Part shown: in pieces, positions 1-5,654 of the stretch
Position numbering within the stretch: the stretch's first letter is position 1
Layout: every line of letters starts with the position of its first letter
Virus record (IMG/VR): IMGVR_UViG_3300044568_000301
Span: 1 to 35,108 of that record
Strand: one strand, 5' to 3'
DNA: 35,108 nucleotides
Source of the DNA: a virus
The notes under the pieces: generated by a model
The model's input: only the letters and a program-made list of their open reading frames with translations
Database searches by the model: none
Told to the model about the DNA's origin: nothing
Translations under genes and position numbers: made by a program

Positions 1-29
1 TTTTTCCTGTTTGGGCATTGGGCGTACGA
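1..29 (+). repeat. Left copy of the terminal overlap
   Basis: Bases 2-29 repeat 35081-35108 with one mismatch at base 8 (CTG here, CAG at the right edge). The mismatch would change Leu to Gln in the glycosyltransferase-like protein and may be a sequencing error or a population variant at a read end. See the right copy for the frame evidence. Confidence 0.82.
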
Positions 30-84
30 ACAAGGTTACATCCAAACTGACGTATTCCCAGAAGATGAGTTATTCGCCGTATGA
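1..84 (+). CDS. C-terminal end of glycosyltransferase-like protein (continues from the right edge)
   Basis: This is an open frame from base 1 to a TGA at 82-84, without its start. Its residues FGHWAY (bases 10-27) are the same six codons found at the very end of the window, so it is the tail of the gene that begins at 34369. Joined over the shared bases, the protein is 264 aa, with the last 18 codons coming from this edge. The stop overlaps the ATG of the next gene as ATGA (81-84), the same coupling used elsewhere in this operon. I see no domain in the fragment alone. The partial state is an artefact of where the circle was opened, not a truncation. Confidence 0.85.
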   Translation, partial: FFLFGHWAYEQGYIQTDVFPEDELFAV

Positions 85-698
85 CATTCCTTGTAGACAC
101 TCCGTATGTATCCGCTTACGTCCGTAACGAGCATTTGTTTGACGAGCAGGAAGGGCATGGAGACTTTACCGCCTGCACCGTCTTTGGGTTTCGTGCGGAA
201 CCCGGCAGAGTCCCCATGTTTCAAGTCATGTTGGAGTCAGGGGCGCAATGGGCGCGTGTACCGATTCACATGATCTGCTCAAAGCCGTGCGACCCGCTGC
301 CGCTAGATGTTTGCGTGTGGTGGGACAGTTTTTCCCGTCATTGCACGGTTCATGAATTTAGTTTCCTGCGTAATCACGCCGTGGATTGCATGGGACGAGA
401 TAAGAAGATTCGACACGGCAATTACCTGTTCACAGTTGATTGGTGCAACGGTGGATGGTCAGAAATCCCCGATCAGCACAAGAATCATCACATCATCGTG
501 GAGGAATCAGGACAATGGTTAGCGTATCCGAACAATCGACTAATCTGGAAAGACCCGTCATGGATTCGCACGGACTTCCCACTACCAAAATGGAAATCTC
601 CCTCGCGGACTTATTCAGCCGAGTTTTCGGCACAGCAGACTACAAGCTCTACCGCCCCGACGACCCCGAAACCAGCAAAGAAGCTGCTCGATCTATAG
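81..698 (+). CDS. Conserved phage protein of unknown function, 205 aa
   Basis: The start overlaps the upstream stop as ATGA, which fixes the ATG at 81. The N-terminal half (about residues 1-65), starting MTFLVDTPYVSAY and containing HGDFTACTVFGFR, resembles from memory a family of hypothetical proteins in phages of proteobacteria. I know no function for it. The middle has several Trp and Cys residues and no clear catalytic motif. The last 40 residues are Ser/Thr/Pro-rich, ending in a Lys-rich AKKLL, and look disordered. It has no signal peptide or membrane segment, so it is likely cytoplasmic. It lies late in the rightward recombination operon and overlaps the next gene by about 110 bases. 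Confidence 0.75.
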   Translation: MTFLVDTPYVSAYVRNEHLFDEQEGHGDFTACTVFGFRAEPGRVPMFQVMLESGAQWARVPIHMICSKPCDPLPLDVCVWWDSFSRHCTVHEFSFLRNHAVDCMGRDKKIRHGNYLFTVDWCNGGWSEIPDQHKNHHIIVEESGQWLAYPNNRLIWKDPSWIRTDFPLPKWKSPSRTYSAEFSAQQTTSSTAPTTPKPAKKLLDL

Positions 699-913
699 AC
701 ACTAGCCGGCTGGAGCAACTTGTTTATGAAACTATTAAAGGCTATGGCGCGACAGGTTGCATTAGCGATGATGTTAGAGCCGCCCATTCCTCACTTGCTT
801 ACAGCAGCGTTACGGCAAGATTTAAGGCGCTGGCTGAAAAGGGACTGATACGATACGAAGGAAAGCGCAAAGGCTCCTCTAACCGCTCACAGCGCGTTAT
901 GGTGGCCGTATGA
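590..913 (+). CDS. Winged-helix DNA-binding protein, 107 aa
   Basis: The protein has the sequence DPETSKEAARS (about residues 25-35), followed by a predicted winged helix in which GCISDDVRAAHSSLAYSSVTARF looks like the helix-turn-helix (long motif at about residues 55-77). A basic wing, KGLIRYEGKRKGSSNRSQR, comes next. Small phage proteins with a D-P-x-T-S-x-E-A-A start and a wHTH are common and are presumed regulators. I chose the ATG at 590, because an upstream extension to 440 would lie wholly inside the preceding gene and reads as out-of-frame coding. The 3' end overlaps the next small gene as ATGA. Its targets are unknown; it may control late steps of this operon or the switch to the leftward one. 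Confidence 0.7.
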   Translation: MEISLADLFSRVFGTADYKLYRPDDPETSKEAARSIDTSRLEQLVYETIKGYGATGCISDDVRAAHSSLAYSSVTARFKALAEKGLIRYEGKRKGSSNRSQRVMVAV

Positions 914-1017
914 AATGGGTTATCGACCTCTGCATTAAGGTGTTCCGTGACGCGGAACGGGTGCACGTACCCCCGCCTAATTGGGCCTGTAAGCGTGGAG
1001 GGGTCGAGATATGGTAG
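910..1017 (+). CDS. Small unknown protein, 35 aa
   Basis: The ATG at 910 overlaps the stop of the winged-helix gene (ATGA), and the frame runs 35 codons to a TAG at 1015-1017. It begins MKWVIDLCIKVFRD and contains a short hydrophobic stretch, two Cys and a Pro-rich segment VPPPNWACK. No family is recognised. The reason to call it is translational coupling on both sides, since its end overlaps the following ATG at 1011. It may be only a coupling leader for the next gene, so confidence is modest. Confidence 0.45.
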   Translation: MKWVIDLCIKVFRDAERVHVPPPNWACKRGGVEIW

Positions 1018-1178
1018 ACGACGAGGATGAAGCCTTTGAGCAAGAGCTAAAGGCAGCCCCATGGGGGTATGGTCAGCCGATTGATATATTTTTCGTTATC
1101 GCCCAACTCAAACGCCACGGTCTACACCGAGAGGCGAAATGGTTGCTAGATGAGTGGGCAATACTGACGCATAGGTGA
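1011..1178 (+). CDS. Small acidic unknown protein, 55 aa
   Basis: A strong ribosome binding site (GGAGGGG near 997-1003) precedes the ATG at 1011. The product is acidic at the N-terminus (MVDDEDEAFEQE) and predicted helical at the C-terminus, with RHGLHREAKWLLDEWA suggesting an amphipathic helix. No known family is recognised. It is the last protein gene of the rightward operon. Its stop codon TGA (1176-1178) is also the first three bases of the tRNA gene, so mRNA and tRNA must be separated by processing and cannot both come intact from one transcript. Confidence 0.6.
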   Translation: MVDDEDEAFEQELKAAPWGYGQPIDIFFVIAQLKRHGLHREAKWLLDEWAILTHR

Positions 1179-1249
1179 GGGATCGTCTAAAGGCAGGACA
1201 TCGGGTTTTGATCCCGAGTATCTAGGTTCGAGTCCTAGTCCCTCAACCA
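1176..1249 (+). tRNA. tRNA-Gln, anticodon UUG
   Basis: The cloverleaf folds fully. The acceptor stem is TGAGGGA (1176-1182) with TCCCTCA (1239-1245), and the D stem is GTC/GAC. The anticodon stem TCGGG/CCCGA surrounds the loop TTTTGAT, giving anticodon TTG at 1208-1210. A four-base variable loop follows, then the T stem CTAGG/CCTAG with loop TTCGAGT. The discriminator is A1246 and CCA is encoded at 1247-1249. The weak U1-A72 pair is a known glutaminyl-tRNA synthetase identity feature, which supports the call. It is the last gene of the rightward operon and overlaps a protein gene at its 5' end. Its 3' end overlaps the stop of the converging gene on the other strand. Confidence 0.93.
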
Positions 1250-1437
1250 TCCCCTTCGGGAGGCCACTTAAAGGAACGGGTCTGTAGGAAGTAACGACCG
1301 TTGCACTTACAGACCCCTTTTAGGTAATCCTTTACCTCGGGGTGCGAGCAGTAATACCCCTGCCCATTAGCGGGACAGAAGAACACGCATAGCTGGCACG
1401 GATCAAACTTTTGCCAATCTACCGGCTTCTCATCCAT
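1243..1437 (-). CDS. Small Cys-rich, probably zinc-binding protein, 64 aa
   Basis: The protein starts MDEKPVDWQKFDPCQLC and has Cys residues arranged as C-x2-C-x3-C, then YYCSH, then GVCKC, so it could bind one zinc or form a small redox knuckle. I chose the ATG at 1437, because the longer frame begins with TTG at 1473 and reads as low-complexity shadow of the upstream gene. It overlaps the end of the metallophosphoesterase gene by 19 bases. It is the last gene of the leftward operon, and its stop lies within the tRNA acceptor stem. The rightward terminator hairpin is embedded in its coding region. No family name can be given. Confidence 0.6.
   Translation of the reverse strand: MDEKPVDWQKFDPCQLCVFFCPANGQGYYCSHPEVKDYLKGVCKCNGRYFLQTRSFKWPPEGDG
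1278..1321 (+). terminator. Hairpin terminator of the rightward operon
   Basis: GGGTCTGTAGG (1278-1288) can pair with CTTACAGACCC (1306-1316) over 11 bp, with one G-U pair. The loop has an inner AACG/CGTT pairing. C and TTTT follow (1317-1321). It lies 28 bases after the tRNA, where a rightward intrinsic terminator would be expected. It is inside the coding region of the converging Cys-rich gene on the minus strand. The leftward side has only a weak T run. Confidence 0.72.
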
Positions 1438-2486
1438 CGCAGGTATTCCGCGCCTTCCTCGGGTTCCCACCAAACTTTAATTAAATCGGGATGGTTGGGC
1501 GGTAAATCAGGATTAATTGTTGTCAGGGCGCACGGAGACAGCGAATTGTCTCTGAAGCCCCTCTCCTTGGCGTAGCGGTCATATACCTTGTAGCTCGCTA
1601 CTTTCATCGTGTGCATCGTAATGCCCGCTATAGGGTCTTTAAGGACGCTGTAGGCGCTTTCGTGCTTGTGGCCTGCCACGTACAGGTGGTCGCGCGTACC
1701 CATCAGAGCAGCCTTCATAGGCCCGTGGGCAGGGTTCCATATGCTAGACCCCGCATGATCGTGGCGAGCATTAACGCGCACCTCTAGCCCGTTAGGGAAT
1801 CGAAGCGCTATACGGGCTTCTGAGGACTTGTATAACGCGTTCTGCTGCTTGGCTATCCATTTGAGCGGATCGCCCGAGCCTGACCACAAATCGTGATTGC
1901 CGCCAATCATGTATAGCCAGTCGCAGCGGTTGACGAACCACTCGGCCAGCTTCCACGCCTGCGCCGCTGACGTACTCTGGTCGGCGTAAAGCCTTGCTAA
2001 ACGCCCCGTCCAGTTGTTCGTGGTGTCGCCCACATTGCAGGCAAACAAGCCATCTGTGGCGTTAACGAGGGCGGTATGACGCTCAATGGCCTCTATATCG
2101 CAGCCGTCGTCATCTACGTGCGGATCGCCAAAGTGCAGCAAGCCGATAGCGCCGGACAGCTTGACCCGAATCGGGATAAGCTTGGACGCTTCCTCATGCT
2201 CGCGCTTGTGGGCAAACTTGCGCTTACGCTGGGCAATCAGTTCTTCAATCGAAACGTCGTCATCCGGTAGCGGGGTAAATTCAAACTGTTTGTCAGCAGC
2301 GGGCGTTTGTTTACCGGGCTGATAGGTTGAGTCAGGAATCAGCATACCCTGCGCTTTCATTCGCTTTAAGCGATGCAGGAATGTCCGTTCGTTAATGCCA
2401 ATTTCGGAGGCGGCTGCCGACCGAACACCATTGTGCTTTCGTAACGTATCAACTATTTTCTCATCAGTCGCTTTTTTCGCTACCAC
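1419..2486 (-). CDS. HTH-metallophosphoesterase fusion, 355 aa
   Basis: Residues about 8-48 look like a helix-turn-helix (ASEIGINERTFLHRLKRM). After a charged linker comes a calcineurin-type metallophosphoesterase domain with its motifs in order: GDPH at about 120-123, VGDTTNNW at 152-159, GNHDLW at 196-201, RHDHAGSS at about 241-248 and GHKHES at 272-277. These bind two metal ions and hydrolyse phosphoester bonds. The substrate could be DNA, RNA or a nucleotide. The start is GTG at 2486, inside the end of the upstream gene. It lies after the lysis genes, an unusual spot for a phage MPE. The HTH suggests action on nucleic acid, which is inference. Confidence 0.85.
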   Translation of the reverse strand: MVAKKATDEKIVDTLRKHNGVRSAAASEIGINERTFLHRLKRMKAQGMLIPDSTYQPGKQTPAADKQFEFTPLPDDDVSIEELIAQRKRKFAHKREHEEASKLIPIRVKLSGAIGLLHFGDPHVDDDGCDIEAIERHTALVNATDGLFACNVGDTTNNWTGRLARLYADQSTSAAQAWKLAEWFVNRCDWLYMIGGNHDLWSGSGDPLKWIAKQQNALYKSSEARIALRFPNGLEVRVNARHDHAGSSIWNPAHGPMKAALMGTRDHLYVAGHKHESAYSVLKDPIAGITMHTMKVASYKVYDRYAKERGFRDNSLSPCALTTINPDLPPNHPDLIKVWWEPEEGAEYLRWMRSR

Positions 2487-2700
2487 GATTTGTTTTCCGT
2501 TTTACCGTGATGCCGAGTTCCTTCCGGCGCTTCTCGGTTCTGTCCGGGGCTAACACGGCTCTCCATTCCAGATGGCCGTCAACAAGTCGATATTCCTCTT
2601 TGTGCGTCAGCGCACAATCGCAGCACTCGGTATAGGTGTAGCCCTTTACCCGATACCAAGTTCCCTCGTTCATCTGCACAACAGGGATTTTCTTAGGCAT
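2464..2700 (-). CDS. Small unknown protein, 78 aa
   Basis: I chose the ATG at 2700 because GAGG sits five bases upstream on the minus strand and only one base separates it from the lysozyme stop; a start at 2730 would overlap lysozyme by 29 bases. The protein has a TECCDCALTHKEEYRL segment with three clustered Cys and one His, possibly a metal knuckle, and a strongly basic tail (EKRRKELGITVKRK). This pattern fits a small nucleic-acid-binding protein, but no family is recognised. Its end overlaps the GTG start of the MPE gene by 23 bases, so the two are probably co-translated. Confidence 0.6.
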   Translation of the reverse strand: MPKKIPVVQMNEGTWYRVKGYTYTECCDCALTHKEEYRLVDGHLEWRAVLAPDRTEKRRKELGITVKRKTNRGSEKSD

Positions 2701-2701
2701 A

Positions 2702-3184
2702 TCAACCTCGCAGATACAATCTTTGCTCATCTAGCCTGCGATTTACAAGCCCTTTCAATACTTTACCGCCAGCTTTTGACCATTTCATGAACTCATCAGC
2801 GGCTTCGTCAAAGTCTCCACGGTTGTGTTTCATGCGGAGACTTGAGCGTTGAAGGTTTCCAAGGCCGACGTTAAAGGCAAAACTAACTAAAGCGTCAAAT
2901 TGGCCTTGGCTATTAACAGCAGAAGGGCAAAGTCGGGCCACGCCACGCTCAAACCGGCCAAGGTCTTTAGCAAGGATATCGTCCACCTCTCCCATAGTGA
3001 GGCTGCGATCCCAGCCATCGGGTACCGGTAAACTCCGTCGTTCATCAAATTTCACCGTTGCGTGGGTAGGGTCAATAACGTGTCCGACCCCAACCGTCCA
3101 TAGCAGGGCCGGACACCGGTAAGGGCGCATCCTTACGCCCTCGTGATGCTTAATCATCGCCTTTGCGGCGTCAGAAACCTTCAT
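2702..3184 (-). CDS. Endolysin, T4-type lysozyme (GH24), 160 aa
   Basis: This is a phage muramidase that cleaves the MurNAc-GlcNAc bonds of peptidoglycan at the end of infection. The active-site region HHEGVRMRPYRC...WTVGVGH holds Glu15, Cys24 and Thr30, with the same spacing as Glu11, Asp20 and Thr26 of T4 lysozyme. Cys at the Asp position is seen in many phage GH24 enzymes. The length is normal for the family, and conserved FDALVSFAFNVG and LVNRRLDEQRLY blocks follow. The N-terminus has no signal or anchor segment, so it needs a holin. The start overlaps the holin gene stop as ATGA. Confidence 0.93.
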   Translation of the reverse strand: MKVSDAAKAMIKHHEGVRMRPYRCPALLWTVGVGHVIDPTHATVKFDERRSLPVPDGWDRSLTMGEVDDILAKDLGRFERGVARLCPSAVNSQGQFDALVSFAFNVGLGNLQRSSLRMKHNRGDFDEAADEFMKWSKAGGKVLKGLVNRRLDEQRLYLRG

Positions 3185-3666
3185 TTCTGGCTAAAAGCGC
3201 GACCACCAAAATGAAAGGCAATGATGCTGGCAAGAATTGCCATTTCATCCTCGGAAAACACGTTTTCCAGCGCAATCGCAAACGGTACGCTTTGATTCCA
3301 CGCGTACCACATTCCAGCAATGTTGATGATGACTAGTTCTAACACAAAGATGTAGGTGACGACCGGACGCACCGAGGCGCGTAGGTTAATCATCCATTGG
3401 CTTGCACCCTCGCCAATCTTCATGTCGTGTTCGTAGAGCGCCACACGTTCCTCGGTAGCGGTCTGCGTCTGGATTTGCTCCAGCTTAATTTCCTCAACCC
3501 GTGCCTGCGCGATAAACCCACGTTCTGCGAGGGCTAGTTCACGCTCTTTTTGGGCCGAAATAATGGCAAGTTCGTGTTTCTTGTCCTGACGGTCTTGGAA
3601 GATTTGCAGAATCTTGGGCAGACCACCCGCAAGGAACGACAAGAACGTGCTAACCATTGTCATCAT
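3181..3666 (-). CDS. Holin-like 3-TM membrane protein, 161 aa
   Basis: A short hydrophobic N-terminus (FLSFLAGGLPKILQIF) is followed by a long charged helical region rich in Lys, Glu and Gln (about residues 25-90). Then come RASVRPVVTY, a clear membrane helix VLELVIINIAGMWYA, and a C-terminal segment ILASIIAFHFGGRAF. This order matches the 3-TM holins first named from gene transfer agents. A holin forms holes in the inner membrane and sets the time of lysis. Its place directly before the lysozyme, with ATGA overlaps on both sides, supports the role. Confidence 0.78.
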   Translation of the reverse strand: MMTMVSTFLSFLAGGLPKILQIFQDRQDKKHELAIISAQKERELALAERGFIAQARVEEIKLEQIQTQTATEERVALYEHDMKIGEGASQWMINLRASVRPVVTYIFVLELVIINIAGMWYAWNQSVPFAIALENVFSEDEMAILASIIAFHFGGRAFSQK

Positions 3667-3908
3667 TTGTCTTTCTCCACATCGTGCTTCGTTCCAATCA
3701 TAATCCCCGACAAAGTGCCAACCAAAAAGGTCGCAATCGGGTTGATCAATTTAAAGAACTCCGCATCATTCGGTGCTTGCGCGTCAATCGGTTGAGTTAC
3801 AAAAATAAGCGCATAAAGCACCGCAACAATAATAATTAACAACGTAATTGCGAGCGTAACCCCAACGATAAACCGAAGTAACGTATCTAATTGAGGATCT
3901 ACTCGCAC
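3663..3908 (-). CDS. Small two-TM membrane protein of the lysis cassette, 81 aa
   Basis: There are two hydrophobic helices, FIVGVTLAITLLIIIVAVLY (about residues 12-34) and ATFLVGTLSGIMIG (about 59-72), with a polar link between them and a charged end HDVEKDK. The start appears to be GTG at 3908. It overlaps the lipoprotein gene upstream and the 3-TM protein downstream (ATGA). The small size and neighbours suggest a holin, antiholin or accessory lysis protein. I cannot tell which. Confidence 0.65.
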   Translation of the reverse strand: MRVDPQLDTLLRFIVGVTLAITLLIIIVAVLYALIFVTQPIDAQAPNDAEFFKLINPIATFLVGTLSGIMIGTKHDVEKDK

Positions 3909-4072
3909 TTTGTTTGCCTCAGCGTCATTTCAGTACAAGTGCCGCTTGCCGAACAGATTGGTGGGTTACACTCTGTGTTGTTCCAGTTGGCTGGATCTTG
4001 GCACGGGTAGCGGTAACGATCCGCACAACCCACCGTTGTTAGCACAACCATCAGCATCATCACCCGTTTCAT
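3899..4072 (-). CDS. Small lipoprotein, lysis-cassette, 57 aa
   Basis: From the ATG at 4072 the protein has a short signal MKRVMMLMVVLTTVGC with a lipobox ending at Cys16. A mature region of about 40 residues follows, with four further paired Cys and a WNNTECNPPIC motif. It should be exported and lipid-anchored. I recall similar CADRYRYPCQDP-type lipoproteins near lysis genes of other phages. Small lipoproteins there often are Rz1-like outer-membrane spanins, but this one lacks the usual Pro-rich stretch and no clear Rz partner is adjacent. A start at 4087 is possible but puts six extra residues before the signal. Confidence 0.68.
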   Translation of the reverse strand: MKRVMMLMVVLTTVGCADRYRYPCQDPANWNNTECNPPICSASGTCTEMTLRQTKCE

Positions 4073-4120
4073 TTGATGACCGGCCATGCTCGAGTAAACA
4101 TCTCGAAAATGTCCATGGGT

Positions 4121-4327
4121 TTACTTCCAGAGCCAGTCAAGAACCTTAACGAACAATCCACCTACAACAGCCGCAAAGCCGCCCACAGCCATCAAGGTGC
4201 GCCAACCGCCTTTAGCCTCGGCCAGCATTAGCTTGATTTCGTGTACGTCCTTTTTCATTTCGGCCATATCCGCTTGCAGAGTCTCAATCTGTGCATCGTG
4301 GCGGCCAATGTCCCGTGCCATTTCCAT
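4121..4327 (-). CDS. Coiled coil plus C-terminal TM protein, 68 aa
   Basis: A good ribosome binding site (GGAG, eight bases upstream on the minus strand) precedes the ATG at 4327. Residues about 8-38 form heptads (IETLQADMAEMKKDVHEIKL), then GGWRTLMAVGGFAAVVGGLF is a membrane helix close to the C-terminus. The layout resembles XhlA-type hemolysin proteins that help phage holins. Together with the next three genes it makes a membrane-acting lysis group upstream of the endolysin. Holin partner or spanin-like roles are possible. Confidence 0.65.
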   Translation of the reverse strand: MEMARDIGRHDAQIETLQADMAEMKKDVHEIKLMLAEAKGGWRTLMAVGGFAAVVGGLFVKVLDWLWK

Positions 4328-4337
4328 CGTCTAGCTC

Positions 4338-5654
4338 CTACGGGTGGGTGGCCTTGTATGCGTCAAATTCGGCTTTAAGTTCTTGGATGGCTTTGATCAG
4401 CGGGGCAATAAACTGGATGTATTCCAGCCCCATCTGGGCATCACCACCGTTGACTTCGCTATCGCGGAACCCGCCAAAATCAATACCCATGCCGTCTATG
4501 ACGGCCTTAACTTCTTGCGCCACTAAACCTTGATGGAAACGACTACGTTTGTGGGTGCCGTCATGCGTCAAATTGGAAAGTTTGTTTACCTCGCGCCATG
4601 CGTCCCATTCTTCTTTCGGGGCATCTGCGGCAGGTTTTAACGAACGGTATGATTCGCGGAAATCCCAACGGTACATACGTGGCTGAAGCTGCATGATAAA
4701 GCTTAAGCCAAGGTTGGTATCTTGAATGTCAGCCTTGTCCCGAGCGTCCGAAGTATTGTTAAAGCTCTTGGCGTAAACGTCTACGCTAGTGTCGCCAATT
4801 CTGCCGTAATTTGCGCCGGTTACTTGGGCGTCAAATCCAACTGCTAACGAGTTGGTGTAGTTGCCAGTTAAAAACGCTTCAAGGCCAACGGCTGTTGAGT
4901 AGTTTGCAGTTGATAAAGCACTACCCGCGTTATCACCCACAATGGTGTGGCCTTGACCTGATGTAATGGAGTCACCGGCAGCAGTTCCAACGCAAACGTT
5001 TTCGCCGCCAGATGTAATTGCCGTTCCGGCGTTATAACCGATAGTGACGTTGTCAACGCCGCTAGTAATACTATCGCCTGCATTGACGCCAAAAAGGGTA
5101 GCGGTTGTGCTGGTCGTTCCCGTCAACCCAATAACAACCGGATTGACGATTTGAAATCGTGTGCCGTCGTAAATAACCGTAACAGTCTGCCCAGACTTAA
5201 TTTCACCAGCCACCAAGGCGGTAGTACCGTTCTTGGTGACGTTTTTGGCGCCAAGGCTGTTGATGTTTAGCGTGACAGCGCCGGTATTGTCACCAGCGGC
5301 TACAAAGTAAAACATCTGGCCTGCGGCATAGGCAGCAAGCGAGGGCGTCAGGGAGCCTGTAATCGTGTTCGTGCCGCTAACCGAGCCGATCAGCTTGGTT
5401 ACCGTGCTTTGCACTTGGGACAGCGTAGGCGCGTCCGTGGCATCCGTGCCAAGGGCAAGACCCGTGATCTTGTTGCTGCCCATCGGAATGTTGGCGGTCG
5501 GGGTGGTCTGACCGTCCTTGGTAAGGCAGGTGGAAAGACCCGTAGCAAGGTCAGCGGTCAGGGCGTTAAACGCCGTGCTGCTAATGACGGTGCCTGATAC
5601 GACAGGCTGACCTGCCGTGTTGATTACAAATGTGCCGGAACCGTTAAAACTCAC
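4338..5654 (-). CDS. Tail fibre with S74 intramolecular chaperone, 438 aa
   Basis: The N-terminus (MSFNGSGTFVINTAGQPV...) and the block GSNKITGLA at about 60 are typical of phage fibres that attach to a tail. Residues about 185-275 hold repeats of the type NAGDSITSG...NVTIGYNAG, likely a trimeric beta structure. The C-terminal domain begins at SDARDK, with Ser302 and Lys307 in the dyad spacing of the S74 intramolecular chaperone that cleaves itself off after folding. The GTG start overlaps the upstream stop as GTGA. It is separated from the other three fibre genes by more than 13 kb and directly precedes lysis. Receptor binding is inferred from the family. Confidence 0.87.
   Translation of the reverse strand: MSFNGSGTFVINTAGQPVVSGTVISSTAFNALTADLATGLSTCLTKDGQTTPTANIPMGSNKITGLALGTDATDAPTLSQVQSTVTKLIGSVSGTNTITGSLTPSLAAYAAGQMFYFVAAGDNTGAVTLNINSLGAKNVTKNGTTALVAGEIKSGQTVTVIYDGTRFQIVNPVVIGLTGTTSTTATLFGVNAGDSITSGVDNVTIGYNAGTAITSGGENVCVGTAAGDSITSGQGHTIVGDNAGSALSTANYSTAVGLEAFLTGNYTNSLAVGFDAQVTGANYGRIGDTSVDVYAKSFNNTSDARDKADIQDTNLGLSFIMQLQPRMYRWDFRESYRSLKPAADAPKEEWDAWREVNKLSNLTHDGTHKRSRFHQGLVAQEVKAVIDGMGIDFGGFRDSEVNGGDAQMGLEYIQFIAPLIKAIQELKAEFDAYKATHP

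Noticed and set aside
1-29. A direct terminal repeat used for packaging
   Set aside because: At about 28 bases with one mismatch it is far shorter than known DTRs and fits an assembly overlap of a circle.
440-589. N-terminal extension of the winged-helix gene to 440
   Set aside because: It lies fully inside the upstream gene in another frame and reads as shadow; the DPETSKEAA domain begins after 590.
1176-1249. tRNA gene as an integration (attP) site
   Set aside because: The tRNA is complete with CCA and no integrase gene was found anywhere in the genome, so a carried tRNA is simpler.
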